Shown: positions 19,862-29,024, counted from the first letter of the stretch. The stretch is DNA of 64,000 nucleotides from CAYRZL01 sp964428795 (GCA_964428795.1 CAYRZL010000004.1:1-64000), one strand, 5' to 3'. The notes: generated from the sequence alone by a model not told the origin. Translations and numbers: made by a program.

Positions 19862-22800
19862 TCATCCTGAAACGACCTTCCCCTTTTTTACCGTGTAGGT
19901 CTTTTTGCTGACGGTCACCTTCCCGGAATAGCCAAACTGTACTTTTCCCTTCTTTACATACCAGCTTCCCTTGCTGTTCTTCTGGATACCGGTATAGGTA
20001 AACTGTACCAATCCGCCTTTTACATACCACCAGCCGCTTGCGTTGTTTGCCAGTCCGGTATAGCTGAAATCCACTTTACCCTTTGTAACCTTCCACCAGC
20101 CGTTCTTATTCTTCGCCACGGTGTTGGCGCTAAAGTCTACCTTTCCGTTTTTGACATACCACCAGCCGTTTGCATTTTTATAATTTGCCACTCCGGTGTA
20201 GGTAAGCTGCACCTTGCCGCCCACCACATACCACCAGCCGTTCTTATTTTTCGCCACGGTGTTGGCGCTGAAATCTACCTTTCCCTTTTTGATGTACCAC
20301 CAGCCATTGGCATTTTTATAATTTGCCACTCCGGTGTAGGTAAGCTGCACCTTGCCGCTCACAACATACCACCAACCAAATGTCCCGTCGACGGTACTTT
20401 TTCCTTTGGTATCCTTGTCCCGGATCACGCTGTTTGTGCCGAAATCCACATAGCCGTTTTTGATGTACCACCAGCCGTTTGCATTTTTCTGAAATCCGGT
20501 GTAAGAAGTCTGAATCTGTCCGTCCACATAGTATGCCCACACTCCGTCTGACTTGCATACGCCGTTTAAGGTCTGATTCGATGTCGAGGTAACTGCACCC
20601 TTATTTTCACAGTCCGTGACAGAAGCATTTCTTTCATATCCGGCGATACCGCCCACTGAATCATATCCGGTAACCGCAGCCGTATTCCGACAGTCCGCAA
20701 CAGTCAGACCGGAACCGGCATAACCTGTGATGCCTCCCACATATTTTCCATCGGATGTGACGGAGCCTGTGTTGACACATGCGGTGATTTCCGCATTTTC
20801 CCCCGCCGCATAGCCTGCGATGCCTCCGGTGTAGTCTCCGGTGGCTGTCACATCGGCGGAGACTGTCACATTTTCGATGCGACCGCCTACCATTCTTCCC
20901 GCAGCCGCTCCCGTATAGGCAGATCCGGTGACGGTTCCGGCAATGCTCAGATCTTTGATCACTGCTCCGTCTGTAATTCCGGCAAAGAGCCCGCTGTAAT
21001 AATTGGCGCTGTCACAGGAAAGGGTGACCGTATATCCTGCGCCGTCAAATATGCCGGCATAGTAATGGTTGATCGTGTTGCTCTCCGTCTTACGTCCGAT
21101 GGGAAGCAGACCGGAGCCGGTCAGATCAACGTCGTTTAATAGAACCGCATTCAAATCTGCACCGTTCGTCACCTGATTGGCAAACCACCTCATATCGTCC
21201 ACCGTGGATATCCGAACCGTACCGTCGATCACCTCAGGCGCTTCGGATTCCAGCATGGTGATGGGAACGGTGACCGTCTGAGTGGTCTCTTTATATGTAT
21301 AATAGAATGTGATCTCCGCGGTGTCGCCTGATAAAGGCTCCGAAGAGTATTCCAGTGCTGCAGTCACGTCACTGTTCAGACCGTTTGTGTAATACGCCCG
21401 CACGACCATTCCCGTAATGTCAAAGCTCTCGCCGACGGAATATAAGGTGCTGGTCGGGAGCGTGGCAACCACTATGCGTTCCAGCTCATTCGGCTCCACC
21501 GTGATGGGATATGTGTAGCTGTAGTCCACTCCGTCATATGTACCGGACAGGGTGACCCGGGTATCCCCCAGAGCGATCTGATCCTCCCCGTTTTCGTAGA
21601 TAACGGTATAATCCTCGATCAGCGCCCCCGTACCGTCGCTGTACTGCGCCCGGATCAAAAGGGTATCCACGTCAAATGTCTGTCCCTCCACGTAGTCCGT
21701 GACCGGTGTTCCGGTAACCGTGATTCGCTCCAGAACCGTATCATCCTGTATAAAGATGCGGGGAACGGGCATACCGGTCACGTCATAGGCAAGCAGCCCT
21801 GATGTATAGGAATGCACCCGGGTCATTGCCTGGGCGATCCGGTCTGAGATCCATGTGCAGTCCGCACTGGATGTCCAGTCCCTTCCGGTTCCGTTCAGAC
21901 TTTCCAGAAACTCCTCTCCCTTCATCAGCTCCGGCGTCTCCACGGCGTAGTAAAGGTCAGCCCTGGTAGGATTGTAGATCGCCGGATTCACGGTCGCAGC
22001 GGAGGATCCGGTCAGGTAATAGCAGTTGCGCCAGATTGCGCCTCCGTTATTTGTGCCGAGGGACTGTGCGGCTTCCTTATTCGAATTGTCCGCACCTACA
22101 TAGCCGAAATTGTAGCAATTAACCACAGTAGCCTCGGAATTTCCGATGATACCGCCTGCATTTTTGTTATAGGAAGTACAGATATAGCCAAAGTTGACAC
22201 AGTTTTGGACTATGAGGTTGTTCCAGCCTGAGCCCGCGATACCGCCCAGCCCCTTGGCGTCCGTATTTTTCACGGTTGCAAAGTTTATGCAGTTTCGGAT
22301 CACCGATCCATTGGACTGACCGTTTTTCCCCACAATGCCTCCCACAGAACGCCTTCCGTAGATGATGCCGTCCACCGCCACATTTTCCACTGCGGGGGAG
22401 GCGTAACGGTCCTTCGAATCATTATCGTGAGTGCCCATACGTCCGATGAGACCGATAGCCTGGGAATCGCCAAAGAGGTTTGCATAGCGGTAACAATAAA
22501 TGTTGTAAACCATATGTCCCTGCCCGTTGAAATCCCCGTTGAAGGACGCGCTCAGCCGGGTGTAGCTGTTGGTCGTATCCATAGAATACTGTCCTCCGAT
22601 GGGCATGTAGTTTGGTCCGGACCAGTCCGTGATCTCTGTAGTGTCTCCCGTGCAGACTCCCCCCATGTCGAGATCCGCCGTCAGAAGGATCGTCTTGCCG
22701 GAAAAATCTTCTGCGCCGTACCAGTAATCGTCGGTGGTAGTCTGATTATTCTCACCGCTGGTCTCACCGGTTCCGAAGACAGCCTCCAGCAGGGTGATAT

Positions 22801-24439
22801 CCCCCACCACAACAGTGGTTCCCTGATCCGAGGTATAGACATTATACAGGGATTCTGAGTACCCGGAGGGATGTCCCTCCTCATCCACATCCGGGATGTA
22901 TACATTTTTCAGCGTCTCCGAGGCGGTGGTGGGATAGTTGTTGAATATGCCGTTCACAAGAGCCGCGGCCCCCGCCAGCTGTGCGCCGTAAGAAATTTCA
23001 TAGGTGTCTGCATCCGGGTCATACCATGTCAGATCAACGGTTCCGTCCCAGACAACGGAAACAAAATCCGCCGTGACTGTCACGCAGTCATCCGGCAGCG
23101 TGAAAGTATAAACCGTGCCGGATGTATCATCGGTTTTTGCAGGTGTCAGCGTCTCCCATGTCAGGTTATCCTCCTCTCCGTAGGACAGACGCAGCTGCGC
23201 CGGATAGTAACCATCCTCCGGAGCTGCCGTGACCGTGACGGTATCTCCCTGCCTTGTGCCGGTGAGGGAAACGTCAACCTCTCCCTCGCCCGTCACCGCC
23301 GTGTATACTCCGCGCAGCGTCCCGTCCGTAAAAAAGGCGTCCGCATCCTCATCATATGTATAGGTTGCGCCCAGGCTGTTGACTGTAATGTCATGCTCCG
23401 TCCGGTCTACATAGAAATATAAATTATCATCCTCTGACGCGATCCAATATGACATGGGATCCGTACTGCCGGACTGTTGATATGCGAAGCTGTCAAAGGA
23501 GCTGCCATGCAGGGGTCCTTCATAGAAGGGAGCACCGTCCACCAGTACCGTATAAAGCTGCGCTGTGCCAAACAGAGTACTGTCCAGCGTCAGCAGGCTC
23601 ACCGGATTTCCATCCTCATTCTGCATGACGTCCGTGACAGCTTCATCATTCGTGCGTATGGAACCGCCTGATACCGTCACCGTACCTCCAATGGTTTCTC
23701 CGGCGCCGTTTGCATACAGGGCGATGGATCCGCCCGAAACCGATACGCTGTCTCCTCCGATGAGTGCGCCTGTACCGGAAGCCTCCAGATACAGCTCACC
23801 TCCCTCCACGACGATACCGCCGGCGGCTTCGGCTTCAGCTCCGGATCCGATGAGCGCTCCCGCTCCCTCACCTACGGCAAACAGCTTTCCGCTTTGGAAG
23901 GTGATCCTTCCGTTTTCTTCCCCGGCATCTCCGCCGATTCCTGCCCCGGAGGAATCCTTATACAGATAGAGGCTGCCTCCATCCGGACTGTCTGAATCCT
24001 CTGTCAGTGTGAGCTCTGCTCCCTCTCCCACGCGGATGACTGCATATGCCGAACTGGAATCCATACAGTTTACGCCGGACAGACGCAGTGTATTATCTCC
24101 TTCGGCAAATTCAATGACGCTGTCTGACGCATCCTCGTTTGCACTGATCTGCAGGTCCTGTATGGTCAGCGTGGTTCCGGCACTTGTGCACAGGATGGAG
24201 AGATTTTCATATACCGCATCGGGGTCTCCGACGATGGTCACAGATGCCGCACTTACCTCGATCACCCCGGCGGCATCCGCCGGAAGGGAATAAACACCGT
24301 CCTCCGTGATCCGCCCGCCGTCTGCGACCGTCCGTACCTGCTCCTCTGCCGGAGCAGCCGCGGCAATGCCCGAATATCCCACGGTCATGATCCCCGCCAG
24401 CGAAACCGCCAGCATTCGTTTCCATAAATTGCCTTTCAA
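19862..24439 (-). CDS. Giant surface protein with GLUG-like, bacterial Ig-like and wall-binding repeats
   Basis: 1525 residues from a TTG start at 24439. The TTG is preceded by AAAGGAGG with a 7-base spacer. ATG codons further upstream (24499, 24517) would overlap the previous gene and lack such a site, and the TTG start also puts the signal peptide (RMLAVSLAGIMTVGYSGIAAAA) at the right distance. Order of domains: a beta-helix-like head paralogous to the 8064 gene; a region with GLUG-like repeats (GGIVGKNGQ, GGIAGSGWN, AGGIIGNSE); two bacterial Ig-like domains (ITVTGTPVTDYVEGQTFD, VGESFDITGM); a second GLUG-like set (TGGIAGYAAG, VGGITGYAGS); then about 10 wall-binding repeats ending in GKVVSG. 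It is the last gene of the transporter/ExbB operon, 25 bases after the preceding stop, which suggests it works with that system. Confidence 0.87.
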   Translation of the reverse strand: MKGNLWKRMLAVSLAGIMTVGYSGIAAAAPAEEQVRTVADGGRITEDGVYSLPADAAGVIEVSAASVTIVGDPDAVYENLSILCTSAGTTLTIQDLQISANEDASDSVIEFAEGDNTLRLSGVNCMDSSSAYAVIRVGEGAELTLTEDSDSPDGGSLYLYKDSSGAGIGGDAGEENGRITFQSGKLFAVGEGAGALIGSGAEAEAAGGIVVEGGELYLEASGTGALIGGDSVSVSGGSIALYANGAGETIGGTVTVSGGSIRTNDEAVTDVMQNEDGNPVSLLTLDSTLFGTAQLYTVLVDGAPFYEGPLHGSSFDSFAYQQSGSTDPMSYWIASEDDNLYFYVDRTEHDITVNSLGATYTYDEDADAFFTDGTLRGVYTAVTGEGEVDVSLTGTRQGDTVTVTAAPEDGYYPAQLRLSYGEEDNLTWETLTPAKTDDTSGTVYTFTLPDDCVTVTADFVSVVWDGTVDLTWYDPDADTYEISYGAQLAGAAALVNGIFNNYPTTASETLKNVYIPDVDEEGHPSGYSESLYNVYTSDQGTTVVVGDITLLEAVFGTGETSGENNQTTTDDYWYGAEDFSGKTILLTADLDMGGVCTGDTTEITDWSGPNYMPIGGQYSMDTTNSYTRLSASFNGDFNGQGHMVYNIYCYRYANLFGDSQAIGLIGRMGTHDNDSKDRYASPAVENVAVDGIIYGRRSVGGIVGKNGQSNGSVIRNCINFATVKNTDAKGLGGIAGSGWNNLIVQNCVNFGYICTSYNKNAGGIIGNSEATVVNCYNFGYVGADNSNKEAAQSLGTNNGGAIWRNCYYLTGSSAATVNPAIYNPTRADLYYAVETPELMKGEEFLESLNGTGRDWTSSADCTWISDRIAQAMTRVHSYTSGLLAYDVTGMPVPRIFIQDDTVLERITVTGTPVTDYVEGQTFDVDTLLIRAQYSDGTGALIEDYTVIYENGEDQIALGDTRVTLSGTYDGVDYSYTYPITVEPNELERIVVATLPTSTLYSVGESFDITGMVVRAYYTNGLNSDVTAALEYSSEPLSGDTAEITFYYTYKETTQTVTVPITMLESEAPEVIDGTVRISTVDDMRWFANQVTNGADLNAVLLNDVDLTGSGLLPIGRKTESNTINHYYAGIFDGAGYTVTLSCDSANYYSGLFAGITDGAVIKDLSIAGTVTGSAYTGAAAGRMVGGRIENVTVSADVTATGDYTGGIAGYAAGENAEITACVNTGSVTSDGKYVGGITGYAGSGLTVADCRNTAAVTGYDSVGGIAGYERNASVTDCENKGAVTSTSNQTLNGVCKSDGVWAYYVDGQIQTSYTGFQKNANGWWYIKNGYVDFGTNSVIRDKDTKGKSTVDGTFGWWYVVSGKVQLTYTGVANYKNANGWWYIKKGKVDFSANTVAKNKNGWWYVVGGKVQLTYTGVANYKNANGWWYVKNGKVDFSANTVAKNKNGWWKVTKGKVDFSYTGLANNASGWWYVKGGLVQFTYTGIQKNSKGSWYVKKGKVQFGYSGKVTVSKKTYTVKKGKVVSG

Positions 24440-24464
24440 ACCGAAAACCTCCTTTTCCCAAGCT

Positions 24465-25397
24465 TTACTCTTCGGAGTCCTCCGCTCCCTTATCCTCATT
24501 ATTCCATGTAAATTCAATAGCAGTCACCATTCGTATCCAGCTGCTGGAGTCTTCCTCCGGAATCACGATCCGCAGCGGCTGCTGATATTCCTCCAACGCC
24601 GTGCTCCCGTTGGCAACGGAAAGAACAATGGTATCCTCCTGCAGGGTCTTTACCAGAGATGTGGAATATTTGTCCTGCGCATAGAATTTCACCTCTTTGA
24701 AATCACTCCGCACTGCCCCGTCCCCGTATTCCTCCAGAAAGGTATCCAGGGTCGGACCGATCCCCGTGACCGTTCCCGCTTTCTCACTCTTACCCGTAGC
24801 TATCACCCTGGTCATTTTAAGCTTTGACAGCTGGCCCGGCGTGACGTAGAAGTCCTGATCCGTCAGACCGATGATCTCAATCTTCTCATTCTCGTAGGCT
24901 GTGATGTTGGCTGTAAGGATGGCGGGACCGTATATCAGCCGCACCCCGGTGAGCACCACGCATACCGCGATGGCCGCGATAATGATCCGGTTGCGCGCAC
25001 GCTTTCCGGTCCGCCGGTAATAGCCCTTCAGACCCGCGTCATCTGCCATGTCCCTCTCATCCCTGCCGCTCTTTAAGTCATAGTCCTGCTCGCAGGGGAT
25101 CCTGATGCGCTTTCCGTCCGCAGAACCGTTTTTTATGCTCCGGTCCCCGGAGGGGCGTTTTGCGGCATCCCTGTTCTCAGATCCGTTCCTGACGTCGGCG
25201 TACTTCTGTCTGTTATGTCCGCTGCCGCCGCTTCCATCCGAACCGTTTCTTACATCCCTGTACTTAGTTCTGACTCGCTCGGCTCTTCTTTTTTCCCGGA
25301 AGACGCGGGCCTTTTCTCTCCTGATATTCTTCTCTTCCGGAATTGAAATTTCATCCGTAGTATTGCTTTCCCATTTTTTCAAGACGTTAATCCTCAT
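24465..25397 (-). CDS. Single-pass membrane protein, TonB-like topology, outer domain like the molybdopterin-oxidoreductase fold
   Basis: About 310 residues from ATG 25397, which overlaps the stop of the preceding gene; a TTG at 25385 is an alternative. Residues 1-130 are hydrophilic, rich in Arg, Asp, Gly and Asn, with a repeated KYxDVRNGS motif, and probably cytoplasmic and disordered. One membrane segment follows (RIIIAAIAVCVVLTGVRLIY). The outer domain has GPTLDTFLEEYG, KYSTSLVKTL and LRIVIPEED...SWIRMVTAIEF segments, which recall the fold of sulfite-oxidase-type molybdopterin domains, without a visible catalytic cysteine. That resemblance is from memory of the family pattern and needs a profile search. 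Coming directly after ExbB- and ExbD-like genes, a protein inserted N-in/C-out is a candidate energy transducer. No function is proven. Confidence 0.7.
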   Translation of the reverse strand: MRINVLKKWESNTTDEISIPEEKNIRREKARVFREKRRAERVRTKYRDVRNGSDGSGGSGHNRQKYADVRNGSENRDAAKRPSGDRSIKNGSADGKRIRIPCEQDYDLKSGRDERDMADDAGLKGYYRRTGKRARNRIIIAAIAVCVVLTGVRLIYGPAILTANITAYENEKIEIIGLTDQDFYVTPGQLSKLKMTRVIATGKSEKAGTVTGIGPTLDTFLEEYGDGAVRSDFKEVKFYAQDKYSTSLVKTLQEDTIVLSVANGSTALEEYQQPLRIVIPEEDSSSWIRMVTAIEFTWNNEDKGAEDSEE

Positions 25398-25728
25398 CCG
25401 GGACCACCAGATACTGTTTGCCCGTATCCGGGTCCACATATACCTTGCCGGCTTCCTCAAGACCCTGCTCGCCCAGCTCCTGGATCAGCTCATCCTCCGT
25501 GACGGAATCAAAATCATCCGTGATCTCCGTCATGTTGTCCTCGTCGATTTGGGTGATCGTGGACGTCTGGCTCACATCAATGTTCCAGTTTATAATCAGA
25601 GCGAGCATGATACCCACCGCCAGAACGAGCATGGCATCTGCCAGGTTGGAGACGCCTGCCATCGGATTTGTATCTTCTCCGCCGAACGGATCATGATCCA
25701 TACCGCGGCTGCCAAATTTCTTAAGCAT
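25387..25728 (-). CDS. ExbD-like DUF2149 membrane protein
   Basis: 113 residues. Residues 22-50 carry the DUF2149 signature (DTNPMAGVSNLADAMLVLA) leading into a single membrane helix. The LADAMLVLAVGIML part aligns by eye with the ExbD/TolR helix DVMLVLLIIFMV, and the Asp equivalent to the proton-carrying Asp of ExbD is present. The outer part is acidic and short (about 60 residues), ending KQYLVVPDED. The start overlaps the end of the ExbB-like gene by 8 bp. In methanogens and other anaerobes DUF2149 proteins commonly pair with ExbB homologues; the pair is expected to form a proton-driven motor complex in the cell membrane. Confidence 0.85.
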   Translation of the reverse strand: MLKKFGSRGMDHDPFGGEDTNPMAGVSNLADAMLVLAVGIMLALIINWNIDVSQTSTITQIDEDNMTEITDDFDSVTEDELIQELGEQGLEEAGKVYVDPDTGKQYLVVPDED

Positions 25729-26353
25729 CTGTTTTTTGCACCTCCAGAATGCATTCCATCAGCGTCTCCATGATAGAGAGATCGTTGGAATACCATTTTT
25801 TTCGTACGGTCGATATGACGGTGCAGATCGCCGCGCATATAAGACCCATAACAGTAGTGTCAAAGGCTACCAGCAGAGACTGGGACAATGTGTAGGTATC
25901 GCCCTGACCAAGAGCCACGATACCGGGACCCAGTGGAATCAGCGTACCAAGCAGACCAAACACCGGACCCAGCTTAATGATAAGATCCGAGCATTTTAAT
26001 ATTATATCGTAGTGGGATTTCATTTCCTCCAGAAGCCGCACGGCCAGAGCTTCCCGCATGGCAGGGCTCAGGTCTGCGTGATCCAGCACTTCCAGCAGTG
26101 CGATCTTCTGCCTTCTTAGCAGACCGCTTTTACGAATGCACTCGCTGCAGGAGCCTCCGGCGTCCTTCAACTCGTCCACTAACTGGGGCATCCATACGTT
26201 CAGGTATCTGCGTTCCACGATCAGCTCCACAATGATCGTGCCCACAATGACCAGAGTGATTGCCAGAATGACCAGCAATATGACAATGACCGGGGTCTGC
26301 AAGGCAGCGCAGATGTTTCTCATGGCATTTGTTATCGTTTCTGATGATATCAT
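25721..26353 (-). CDS. MotA/TolQ/ExbB-family proton channel protein
   Basis: 210 residues from ATG 26353; GGAGGAG lies six bases upstream and the ATG overlaps the stop of the preceding gene (ATGA). There are three hydrophobic segments: about 20-45, 125-148 (GLLGTLIPLGPGIVAL) and 160-185 (FDTTVMGLICAAICTVI). The loop between the first two is cytoplasmic and charged. The conserved LGT...GP motif and the threonine pair in the last helix match the ExbB/TolQ/MotA family, in particular the subgroup that pairs with DUF2149. It should form the stator-like channel using the proton (or sodium) gradient, driving the protein encoded at 24465-25397. Confidence 0.88.
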   Translation of the reverse strand: MISSETITNAMRNICAALQTPVIVILLVILAITLVIVGTIIVELIVERRYLNVWMPQLVDELKDAGGSCSECIRKSGLLRRQKIALLEVLDHADLSPAMREALAVRLLEEMKSHYDIILKCSDLIIKLGPVFGLLGTLIPLGPGIVALGQGDTYTLSQSLLVAFDTTVMGLICAAICTVISTVRKKWYSNDLSIMETLMECILEVQKTDA

Positions 26354-27879
26354 ATGTTTCTCCTCCTGCATGTCTGGTATCGGAAACGCAGGCTCTCTGC
26401 AAGAATGCCTGCCAGGATACAGAGCAATCCGCCGCCAAGCAGATTCACCTGTTCCGGTTCCTCCTCCGTCAGTTCTTCTATATATTCTGAAATCTGATAT
26501 ATTCTCATTTTTTCGCCGTCCGTATAAGCGTTCTCCTCCGTGACCGCCTGCCGACTGCCGTTGCCCGCGTCTGCATCTGACCCGGAGGAAGACTGTACAT
26601 CCGTATTTACTGTCTTGCCGGCGTCCTTATCCAGCACGGTGACTGTATTTTTATCGGTATTTTTCTCCGAACCGGCTCCTCTCACGTTAAAGACGTTTTT
26701 ATCGTCCCCGGTTCCGGTTGCGGCTCCGGTTCCCGATCCGCCATTTTCCTCTGCGCTCCCGGTATTGCCCTTTCCGGAGCCGTCGTCCGTTGTGCCGCCG
26801 CTGTTTCCGGATTCGTCCCCGGAATCGCCGCCGGAGCCTTCATCATCCGTTTTCTCCGCTGCGGAGACCGGCACGGACACGCTGGCAATAGATCCGTAGG
26901 AGGCGTAGACTGTCGCCTCTCCCTCTCCCACAAAGGTCACATTCCCATAGCTGTCCACGGTGGCTACACTCTCGTCATCCGAGGTCCAGGTGATGTTCTG
27001 CCTCACCATCTGTGTCAGGTAGTCATCCGGCGTTGTGACTTGAAGTCCGATCTGCACCGTGTCCCCGGTTTCCCCCTCCAATGACGCCGTATCGGAGACG
27101 ATCGTCGGGGAACCTCCGTACCAGATATGGATCCTGCAGACCATCTGTGCCATATACTGACGGGACTTCTCATCCAGGGTGCTCTGTCCGAAAAGAAGCT
27201 CCGGCATGCCCGTGGTGACCGTCCGGGAAAAATCAAAGGGATCCTCCTCCGGCGGGTAGGTATCCCAGTTCACACTGTTTATCCTCAGGGCGAGCATGGG
27301 TTCGATCTCCTCCCGCTCCTGCCACGCCGTGCTTAAATAGGATCCGTTCGAGAAGAAATTGCTGATCCGGAAATAATTCTGCGGATTGGCTATGTAATCC
27401 GTCCACGCATCCTCATCCTCCCGGTCCGGGCATTCCTCTATAGCCCGCCTAAAGCAGGAGAGAAACGTATACCTGTCGCCAAAGAGATCCTCGTTGGTCC
27501 ACTGCTTCTCAATCTGGGCGTAGCCGCTTCCGTCCATGGTAAAAAAATTGTAGCTTTGCACGGCCTCCATGTTAATGTCCGCATAGTCCAGGAGATCGGA
27601 TAAGTAAACGCCCTCAGCCGCAGTGGTACCGCAGCCCGGCTTGCTGTTAATCCAGGTATAGATCTCCTGATGTATCGGAAGCTCGGATTCCATGGTCTCC
27701 AGAAAGATATCCGCCTTCTCATATTTCGTATCTCCCCAGTAGCCTACCGTGATGACCACATCTGTCACGTCATCGTAGGCAAATGTATCCGTGCGTACTG
27801 CCGCGGACAGCAAGATACCAAATAGCGCAGAGCACAGGACAAAAATGATCCGATGTTGTTTTTTATACTTTGTTTTCAT
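26350..27879 (-). CDS. Membrane-anchored surface protein with Big_2 domain
   Basis: 509 residues. A signal peptide (RIIFVLCSALFGILLSAAV) is followed by a domain at about 38-255 with GVYLSDLLDYADI and a YNFFTMDGSGY stretch, reminiscent of clostridial surface proteins that carry a degenerate molybdopterin-oxidoreductase-type fold. A bacterial Ig-like (Big_2) domain spans about 258-340 (ITWTSDDESVATVDSYGNVT), then a Gly/Ser/Asp/Asn-rich linker of about 130 residues, and a C-terminal membrane segment (LLGGGLLCILAGILAE) with the basic tail CRRRNI. The anchor is the same type as in the 14753-19630 giant protein. The start lies 42 bases past the lipoprotein gene. A role in catching substrate near the membrane is inference. 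Confidence 0.78.
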   Translation of the reverse strand: MKTKYKKQHRIIFVLCSALFGILLSAAVRTDTFAYDDVTDVVITVGYWGDTKYEKADIFLETMESELPIHQEIYTWINSKPGCGTTAAEGVYLSDLLDYADINMEAVQSYNFFTMDGSGYAQIEKQWTNEDLFGDRYTFLSCFRRAIEECPDREDEDAWTDYIANPQNYFRISNFFSNGSYLSTAWQEREEIEPMLALRINSVNWDTYPPEEDPFDFSRTVTTGMPELLFGQSTLDEKSRQYMAQMVCRIHIWYGGSPTIVSDTASLEGETGDTVQIGLQVTTPDDYLTQMVRQNITWTSDDESVATVDSYGNVTFVGEGEATVYASYGSIASVSVPVSAAEKTDDEGSGGDSGDESGNSGGTTDDGSGKGNTGSAEENGGSGTGAATGTGDDKNVFNVRGAGSEKNTDKNTVTVLDKDAGKTVNTDVQSSSGSDADAGNGSRQAVTEENAYTDGEKMRIYQISEYIEELTEEEPEQVNLLGGGLLCILAGILAESLRFRYQTCRRRNI

Positions 27880-27921
27880 CCTCCCAGTTCCACTCCTTGC
27901 GGGTCATATTTAACCAATACG

Positions 27922-29010
27922 CTATTTTAGAATCGACTTTTCCACAAGCGCTTCGTACTGTTCCGTCGTCAGATCGCAGTGGTAAAACAGGCTGTAAAAT
28001 TCCTTTGTCTCTTCCTCCAGATCATACCGGACATAGTCGGGATAGAGAAGCTCTGTGAGCCAGAGCATTCCCATCAGACGGTTACAGGACGGGGGAAATC
28101 CCATCCAGTTGAAGGGACCCTTCGGCGTTTCGTAATAATTTCCTGTCTGCACCGCCTGAAGCCCCATCCAGACGCTGTCATCCTCCACATAGTCATAATA
28201 ACTGTCCGGGGAGAAAACGATCACCTCCGGATTCCACACAAGAATCTGTTCCATGTCGCTCTCATTTCCGGTACCCTTGCTGCTTGGGTTTTCCAGCACA
28301 GCAAGATTGTCGGATACCAGATCGATGATAGCCGAGTGATAGGAGTCCTTCGCAATGACATTCAATCCGTTTTCTCCGGTCAGATACAGAAGCTTCTTTC
28401 TCCCGCCGTCCGCATCTACCTGCTCCATTAGCTCCGTGGTAGTATCGTAGAGCTGCGAACAATATGCCGCCAGCAGCTCTCCCTGTTCTTCCTCCCCGAG
28501 CAGCTCTCCCAGCTCCAGAAAGGTTTCATCGTAAGTCTCCAGGTATGCATCGATATGTACGGCGGGAATTCCGGTTTTTTCCGTAATCTCGTCCAGATTC
28601 TCCTCCAGACCATCCTTTCTTTCTCCCACATCGATAATTACCTGGGGTCTCAGCTTGGCGATCTCTTCATAGTTCAGGTTATCCGTACTGAAAAACTGAC
28701 CGATCTCCTCCAGCTCCATATATTTCTCATCCAGATAGTCAGCCGCATCATCACTCCATGCGCCGGATACGGCAATCAGTTTATCGGCGGCCGCCGCAAA
28801 CAAAAACATCTGCGCCAGTGAACCGGAGGGAACGATTTGCGTGATATCCTCCGGAAGCTCCACACTGCGTCCCAGGTCGTCCGTATACGTCCTCATGACA
28901 ACGTCTTCGTTCTGTCCGGCAGATATGCCTGCACTGCTGCATCCCGTTGCCAGAACAAGTCCGACCAGCAACGCCGGAATGATAAACTGCCTCTTCTCTT
29001 TCAATTTCAT
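27922..29010 (-). CDS. ABC transporter substrate-binding lipoprotein, iron-chelate/corrinoid (FecB/BtuF) type
   Basis: About 362 residues. GGAGGTGATG precedes two possible starts: ATG 29010 (very close to the site) and TTG 29004 (ideal spacing). A longer frame to 29079 would run into the ATPase gene. The lipobox LVLATGC predicts lipidation at Cys. The rest has the class III binding-protein layout: DDLGRSVELPEDITQIVPSG start, EEIAKLRPQVIIDVGERKDG, IPAVHIDAY, a long linking helix and WMGLQAVQTGNYYETPKGPF near the end. The two genes upstream encode its ATPase and permease. Family members bind ferric siderophores, haem or cobalamin; the ligand cannot be told here. Confidence 0.88.
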   Translation of the reverse strand: MKLKEKRQFIIPALLVGLVLATGCSSAGISAGQNEDVVMRTYTDDLGRSVELPEDITQIVPSGSLAQMFLFAAAADKLIAVSGAWSDDAADYLDEKYMELEEIGQFFSTDNLNYEEIAKLRPQVIIDVGERKDGLEENLDEITEKTGIPAVHIDAYLETYDETFLELGELLGEEEQGELLAAYCSQLYDTTTELMEQVDADGGRKKLLYLTGENGLNVIAKDSYHSAIIDLVSDNLAVLENPSSKGTGNESDMEQILVWNPEVIVFSPDSYYDYVEDDSVWMGLQAVQTGNYYETPKGPFNWMGFPPSCNRLMGMLWLTELLYPDYVRYDLEEETKEFYSLFYHCDLTTEQYEALVEKSILK

Positions 29011-29024
29011 CACCTCCAAAAATT

